From NCBI GenBank assembly GCA_021732085.1, contig JAKFVQ010000021.1:186001-250000 (forward strand): a stretch of DNA of 64,000 nucleotides, read 5' to 3'. This DNA is from Candidatus Obscuribacterales bacterium (GTDB lineage Bacteria; Cyanobacteriota; Vampirovibrionia; Obscuribacterales; Obscuribacteraceae). The position numbers and the translations under genes were made by a program. Every line of letters starts with the position of its first letter. Positions within the stretch are counted from its first letter, which is position 1. Below the pieces are notes generated by a model. The model had not been told where the DNA came from, did not search any database, and was given only the letters and a program-made list of their open reading frames with translations. Below are positions 60,256 to 64,000 of this stretch, piece after piece.

Positions 60256-61046
60256 TATTGTGCCCTCGAGGCTATTGGAGTTTCATTTGTCTTGAATGTT
60301 GATGCAATCGTCTCCTCGCGGAGCCAGCTAACCAGTCCGAAAAGTTTCATGAATCTGATCATCAACCAAGACGGATCGATTTCGAGGCGGCGAAATCCGC
60401 TTCGTGCCGAACCCGGAAATGCGTGATGATTGTTGTGCCAGCCTTCCCCAGCGGTGAGAAGTGCGACCCACCATACGTTGACGCTGTCTTCATTTGTTGC
60501 GTAGTTTTTGTAACCGAGCTTCGGCATGTGGCATACGACATTGAGAAGGAGCGGTACTTGTTGAACAAGGACTCCGGCAAGCAAACTTGCAAGGGCAATG
60601 GTCCAACCAAAGCAAAGCAGTAGCGCTAGCCTGAATGCAATTCCTAGTAGAACGGCAAGAATATGCGCGCGGTGCCATCTGCCATTTTGTTCCAAAAATT
60701 GGTAGAGGGGATCGCTGACAAGATCCTTTGCCTGTTCTTGCGGGCAAATATGATCAGGATATCCAGCACCAAAAATCCAACCGTAGTATGCCCGAAGCCA
60801 GCCGTCTCTGGGGGAATGCGGATCCAGTGGTTCGTCTGTGTAGCGGTGGTGCGCACGATGTATTGTCGCCCACCATATTGGTGACCCTTCGAAGGCCAAG
60901 TAACCGCCCACTACCCAAAAGTATTCAACTAATTTGGGGCAACGGAACGACCGATGCGATAGCAAGCGATGATAACCGATCGTCACTCCCATTATGTGCC
61001 AAATATAAAAGAGAGTAAAAGCTGTGATGAAGAAAGTCAGGTCCAT
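60255..61046 (-). CDS. Acyl-lipid/acyl-CoA delta-9-type fatty acid desaturase
   Basis: This 263-residue membrane di-iron desaturase introduces a double bond into fatty acyl chains. The three histidine boxes are HRLLSH (with GYHRLLSHRSF), HRAHHRY and HNNHHAF. I chose the ATG at 61046 with AAGGA 4 bases upstream; the frame also runs back to a TTG at 61124 without a site. With this start only one membrane helix (DLTFFITAFTLFYIWHIMG) precedes the first histidine box, whereas most relatives have two. A separate 38-codon frame with one membrane helix lies just upstream in the same phase (61137-61253), and might supply the missing helix. Coupled to the LRV-protein gene by a TAATG overlap. Confidence 0.9.
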   Translation of the reverse strand: MDLTFFITAFTLFYIWHIMGVTIGYHRLLSHRSFRCPKLVEYFWVVGGYLAFEGSPIWWATIHRAHHRYTDEPLDPHSPRDGWLRAYYGWIFGAGYPDHICPQEQAKDLVSDPLYQFLEQNGRWHRAHILAVLLGIAFRLALLLCFGWTIALASLLAGVLVQQVPLLLNVVCHMPKLGYKNYATNEDSVNVWWVALLTAGEGWHNNHHAFPGSARSGFRRLEIDPSWLMIRFMKLFGLVSWLREETIASTFKTNETPIASRAQ

Positions 61047-61136
61047 ATAATCCTTTGAATGTACAGGCTCGAAGTAGCTGCTTCGCCTTTGCGGAGCAGA
61101 TTCGAACGTCAATTCTGAGCCCAAGTGAGGAGTGGC

Positions 61137-61253
61137 TTATTCGGATTCGATGACGCCACAGCAAACTGCGATTGTAATTGCAGGCAGTAAAACGACTGCT
61201 GCTGTAATTGCAGCGACGAGCAGTCCCCATGAAATTAGTTCGAAGTTTGTCAT
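61137..61253 (-). CDS. Small membrane-protein ORF upstream of the desaturase
   Basis: A 38-codon frame gives one strong membrane helix (ISWGLLVAAITAAVVLLPAI) with a short polar tail ending VIESE and TAA. It is in the same reading phase as the desaturase, separated from it by this single stop codon; translation past the stop would continue ATPHLGSELTFESA into the frame that opens at 61124. It could be a true small protein made from the same message, or the N-terminal helix of a desaturase gene interrupted by a nonsense mutation. No ribosome-binding site is seen before its ATG. Confidence 0.35.
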   Translation of the reverse strand: MTNFELISWGLLVAAITAAVVLLPAITIAVCCGVIESE

Positions 61254-61957
61254 TTGGTGGTGGTTTGAATGAAAGATGAAGCGTGCTCTTTGTCGAGCCA
61301 GAAGAGCGCAGCATTTTGATGCTGTTCTTTTGGCGACTAAGCGGAATAGGAAAGGATCGTTAGGGTTTGAGCCCTACAATTTGGTTCTCTTCAGACGCTG
61401 AAATTCAGTAAGCGACAATATGATGCGATTGCTCACGCCGAGAATCTATTTATCATCAATAAAGTGGTCGAACTTAAACTGGATTGCCATTGACACCTCA
61501 TATCCGGTTTGATTACCGTCTGAGTGTAAATAGTGGCAATACAAGGCTCTCAGGTCCAACAGCGCACACTTCTACAAACTATCTATCCCTATCATAGCAC
61601 CTTAAGGCTTGCTCCGCCCAGATTTGGCGCGCGCGAATGCAGTCCAGCTCAGTCCAGTCTGGGTATACAGGTTAATTAATACTTTGAGTATGATTGATTT
61701 CTTCTTGAATAAATTTGCATTTGCTTTCAGAACGGTTGGAAAGTGGGAAGACTTTCTCTGGGCGGAGGTACGCACCACCTGTAGTATCATCCATCTCGTC
61801 ATTAATTTGAGCATTTTGACCTGAACCCTTCGCCATTAACGCTGACCTTGGAAAGTCTTTCCGCGAATTCTAAATCACTTTTGCTTCGTCCTGAAATCTT
61901 GTAAATGCAGTGCCTGCTGGAATCTGATAAAAAGCAGGGGCGTGTACAGGTAAGACC
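61254..61957. other. Intergenic region between divergent desaturase and secreted-protein genes
   Basis: About 700 bases. It should contain both divergent promoters, but I see no strong -35/-10 pair. Small dyads occur (GAAAGT-GGGAAG-ACTTTC near 61740; GGAAAG-T-CTTTCC near 61850). Short frames here have no ribosome-binding sites and no recognised product. Confidence 0.45.
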
Positions 61958-64000
61958 ATGGCAGCCAGATTATTCAATCAAGCATTTGCCGGCATTCTCC
62001 TTGGCATGATCATAGCGGGAGGGTGGCAAGCCCAGATAGCGGCTGCATACAACTCCGAAGAACATAAACTCTTTGCTGACATAGGCGCCTCCCAAGTTCG
62101 AGTTCCACCTGGGGTGAAACTGCCGCCCGGTTTGGATTTCCGGTCTGGAGATCCCGGAGCTTACATGCGCACATTCTCTGCCGCCAAAATCTTGGCGGAA
62201 GGCTTTGCCACTAACAACGAAAGCGACTATGACAAGAACAAGAAACAAGTTCTAGACAATTACTACTATCATAATTTCAGGCAGTACACATTCAATCGCA
62301 AGCTTTGGATTCCGCCTGCGTCTCAGGGACCTTCTCGCATCTTGTATGTTCCAACGCAGGTGACAGCGACGCCCAGCCAGTTTTCCTTCGGGGAACTAGT
62401 TTCGTTTTACGGCGACTATCGGCGCACGGTAGTTGCGGCTCCTAATGGTGGCATTTGCTATCTGTCCAACGCCGATCTTCCAGCGAACATTCACTTCGAA
62501 AGAGGCAATGGGGCATACAAAGCGTATGCTCCGCATCCGATGCCTGCCGCTGAGTTCCTTCGCTGCATTGCATCAGGCTTGGTGCCTCCCTTCGGTAGTC
62601 TCGGAAACGCAATCTCGTACACGGCGAAGAAAGACGAATACGATGAAGGCGGCTGGTGGGGCGACGAGATGATGCGCGTTGCCGCCATCAACGACTGGCA
62701 CTTCTCTAGCAACGCAATCGCTTGGTACGTCGGTTTGCACCGGCTCGCACTGCTTTATGTGAACAAGGCTCGCAGCAATCCTGCCCATTGGGTGACGGCG
62801 ATTCATTACGAAGCTTCGGCGCTGCACAGCTTAACGGATTTGTTTTCGTTCGGGCACGCTGTTGTGAATCGCGACCGCACATCATTGGCAACAATCAAAC
62901 GCAGCGGCGAGCAAAACTCGGCACCGATTGCCTGGATGAGTAACGTGCTGGCCATGGGCGGTGCTAGCAGGAATGCCGAAGGTATAGTCAGGTTGAGCAA
63001 TAAATTGCCGGCAATCTCGGATTGGCCAACGACGCGCTACAACACATTGAAATGGAAAGTGAATTATATCGATGATTTTGCCTCAGCAGACGAGAACAAG
63101 TTTCACGACAATTTCAATAGCAAGGGCGCGCGCGTGCGCAATCTCAATGGGGATGTCTTTCAAATCTACGGCGATTTTAGAATGCGCGATAACCCCGAGC
63201 AAACTCGCGCGCTGGTAATCGCGACCGTGAGGGATTCTCTTCAATCCTTGTTGAATGCGTATTTATTGTTGCAGCAAGGACGGACGCCGGACCAAATAGG
63301 CAGCGCCGGGTCTTCCTTTTTTCAAGCGCTGAAATACATTCCTGTGTTTATCGAAGATGATCCGGACAAACTTTTTCCGCAGAAGTGGACCTGGTACGCC
63401 AAATATGCAGACGTGCTTTCTGGCGCCAACAAAGTTCCTGCTAACTGGTACCAGTGCGTGATTCCTTATATAGATGGAATTTCAGGTATGCCGAAAGCAC
63501 CGGACGGCGCGCCAGATGTGAAAGTGATTTCTGCGAACGTCACACCTTCCTCCGGTCCCACCGGCGGTGCCTACACACTTACGGTCGAATACGCACTGGC
63601 GGGGCTCGCCGATAATGAGCGCGCAAAAATTGAAGAGTCAGCCATGCTTGCCGGACCTGAGAATATGAGAGAAGTCGTAAACGAGCGATTTGTTTCGCGC
63701 GCAAGCGGAAGAATTACAAAATCCTGGACGGTCAGCCCGCGCAAAGTAGGCACTTATACATTCCACTATGGGCTGGGATTTAAATGCGCGAAGAAGACAG
63801 GCGCGTGCTACTTTGAAGTGAAGAACAACGCAGCACCACAAGGTGCTGGTGAATATTGGGTGCGCACAGGACCGGAGCTTAAGCCGAAGGATCCGAATTA
63901 CTATACCTGTCCGGCCAGTCTGAGTCAGGTGACGGCCAGAGATGGTAGTCTCGCTGTGAGGCAGGAGATTTTTCACAGAAATACCAAACAGCTCTTGGGA
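61958..64000 (+). CDS. Secreted zinc-phospholipase-C/S1-nuclease-like protein (3' end outside window)
   Basis: The frame is open from ATG at 61958 to the last base, 681 codons. A signal peptide is clear (residues 1-31, FAGILLGMIIAGG, cleavage near AAA-YN). H36, the NDWHF segment (H248) and ALHSLTDLFSFGHAV (H290, D294, H300) recall the zinc ligands of Bacillus cereus phospholipase C; its His118-x3-Asp122-x5-His128 spacing is matched exactly by residues 290-300. A later region (about 510-600) with NVTPSSGPTGGAYTLTVEY and WTVSPRKVGTYTFHYGLGF looks like an Ig/PKD-type beta domain. A secreted or periplasmic phosphodiesterase is inferred; the fold assignment is by motif only. AGGT precedes the ATG. 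Confidence 0.85.
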   Translation, partial: MAARLFNQAFAGILLGMIIAGGWQAQIAAAYNSEEHKLFADIGASQVRVPPGVKLPPGLDFRSGDPGAYMRTFSAAKILAEGFATNNESDYDKNKKQVLDNYYYHNFRQYTFNRKLWIPPASQGPSRILYVPTQVTATPSQFSFGELVSFYGDYRRTVVAAPNGGICYLSNADLPANIHFERGNGAYKAYAPHPMPAAEFLRCIASGLVPPFGSLGNAISYTAKKDEYDEGGWWGDEMMRVAAINDWHFSSNAIAWYVGLHRLALLYVNKARSNPAHWVTAIHYEASALHSLTDLFSFGHAVVNRDRTSLATIKRSGEQNSAPIAWMSNVLAMGGASRNAEGIVRLSNKLPAISDWPTTRYNTLKWKVNYIDDFASADENKFHDNFNSKGARVRNLNGDVFQIYGDFRMRDNPEQTRALVIATVRDSLQSLLNAYLLLQQGRTPDQIGSAGSSFFQALKYIPVFIEDDPDKLFPQKWTWYAKYADVLSGANKVPANWYQCVIPYIDGISGMPKAPDGAPDVKVISANVTPSSGPTGGAYTLTVEYALAGLADNERAKIEESAMLAGPENMREVVNERFVSRASGRITKSWTVSPRKVGTYTFHYGLGFKCAKKTGACYFEVKNNAAPQGAGEYWVRTGPELKPKDPNYYTCPASLSQVTARDGSLAVRQEIFHRNTKQLLG

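Noticed and set aside
1..64000. tRNA, rRNA, insertion sequences, prophage genes
   Set aside because: Intergenic spaces were read for cloverleaf arms, transposase motifs and terminal repeats; none was convincing.

Overview
This window looks like chromosomal DNA of a Gram-negative bacterium with a large, paralogue-rich genome. It carries an RND efflux pump with a periplasmic adaptor, a DsbD-type reductase and many signal-peptide or transmembrane proteins. A single-RRM RNA-binding protein, a delta-9-type desaturase, Hanks-type kinases fused to membrane/TPR regions and many very large uncharacterised glycine-zipper proteins are all reminiscent of non-photosynthetic relatives of Cyanobacteria (Vampirovibrionia/Obscuribacterales). 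That placement is inference from gene content only. No rRNA, tRNA, CRISPR array, insertion sequence or phage gene was recognised.

Layout. 0-7.5 kb: the 3' end of a glutamate-1-semialdehyde-aminomutase-like gene, two uncharacterised cytosolic proteins (one built from three families of short repeats), and a two-gene heavy-metal RND pump. 8.1-14.5 kb: a co-directional set for reductive pyrimidine breakdown (class III aminotransferase, beta-ureidopropionase-like amidase, PreT, PreA) plus an unknown protein; no dihydropyrimidinase is present. 15.1-15.8 kb: an ECF sigma factor, closed by a strong bidirectional terminator. 15.9-25.8 kb: a two-gene module of large uncharacterised proteins present twice in tandem, followed upstream by a third related glycine-zipper protein (26.5-28.3 kb). 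28.4-35.7 kb: a DUF1963-like protein, PyrD, an AI-2E/PerM-family permease, a GT-C-like membrane protein and two unknowns. 36.2-42.7 kb: a minus-strand set of a second GT-C-like membrane protein and two Ser/Thr kinases. 42.9-47 kb: a GH1 beta-glucosidase and DsbD.

47.5-51.4 kb is a compact accessory stretch: a cupin/TetR divergent pair, a zinc-ribbon-like protein, a self-inhibited Fic protein with possible operators over its own start, and a Phd/PIN toxin-antitoxin pair. 51.6-56.5 kb: three TPR proteins and a translationally coupled small ORF. 56.7-59.1 kb: a glycine-zipper/HELSH/DUF2252 fusion. 59.2-61.3 kb: an RRM protein, a leucine-rich-repeat-variant protein and a desaturase. 62-64 kb: the first 681 codons of a secreted protein with a zinc-phospholipase-C-like His/Asp motif, running off the window.

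Two themes cut across the window. First, a family of 23-27 bp GC-rich palindromic elements (REP-like) is scattered through intergenic spaces, often as inverted pairs, and one copy sits inside an open reading frame. Second, there is a set of large proteins without signal peptides that mix TPR-like helices, glycine-zipper helices and beta-rich modules; the tandem duplication at 15.9-25.8 kb is the clearest candidate for an undescribed system.
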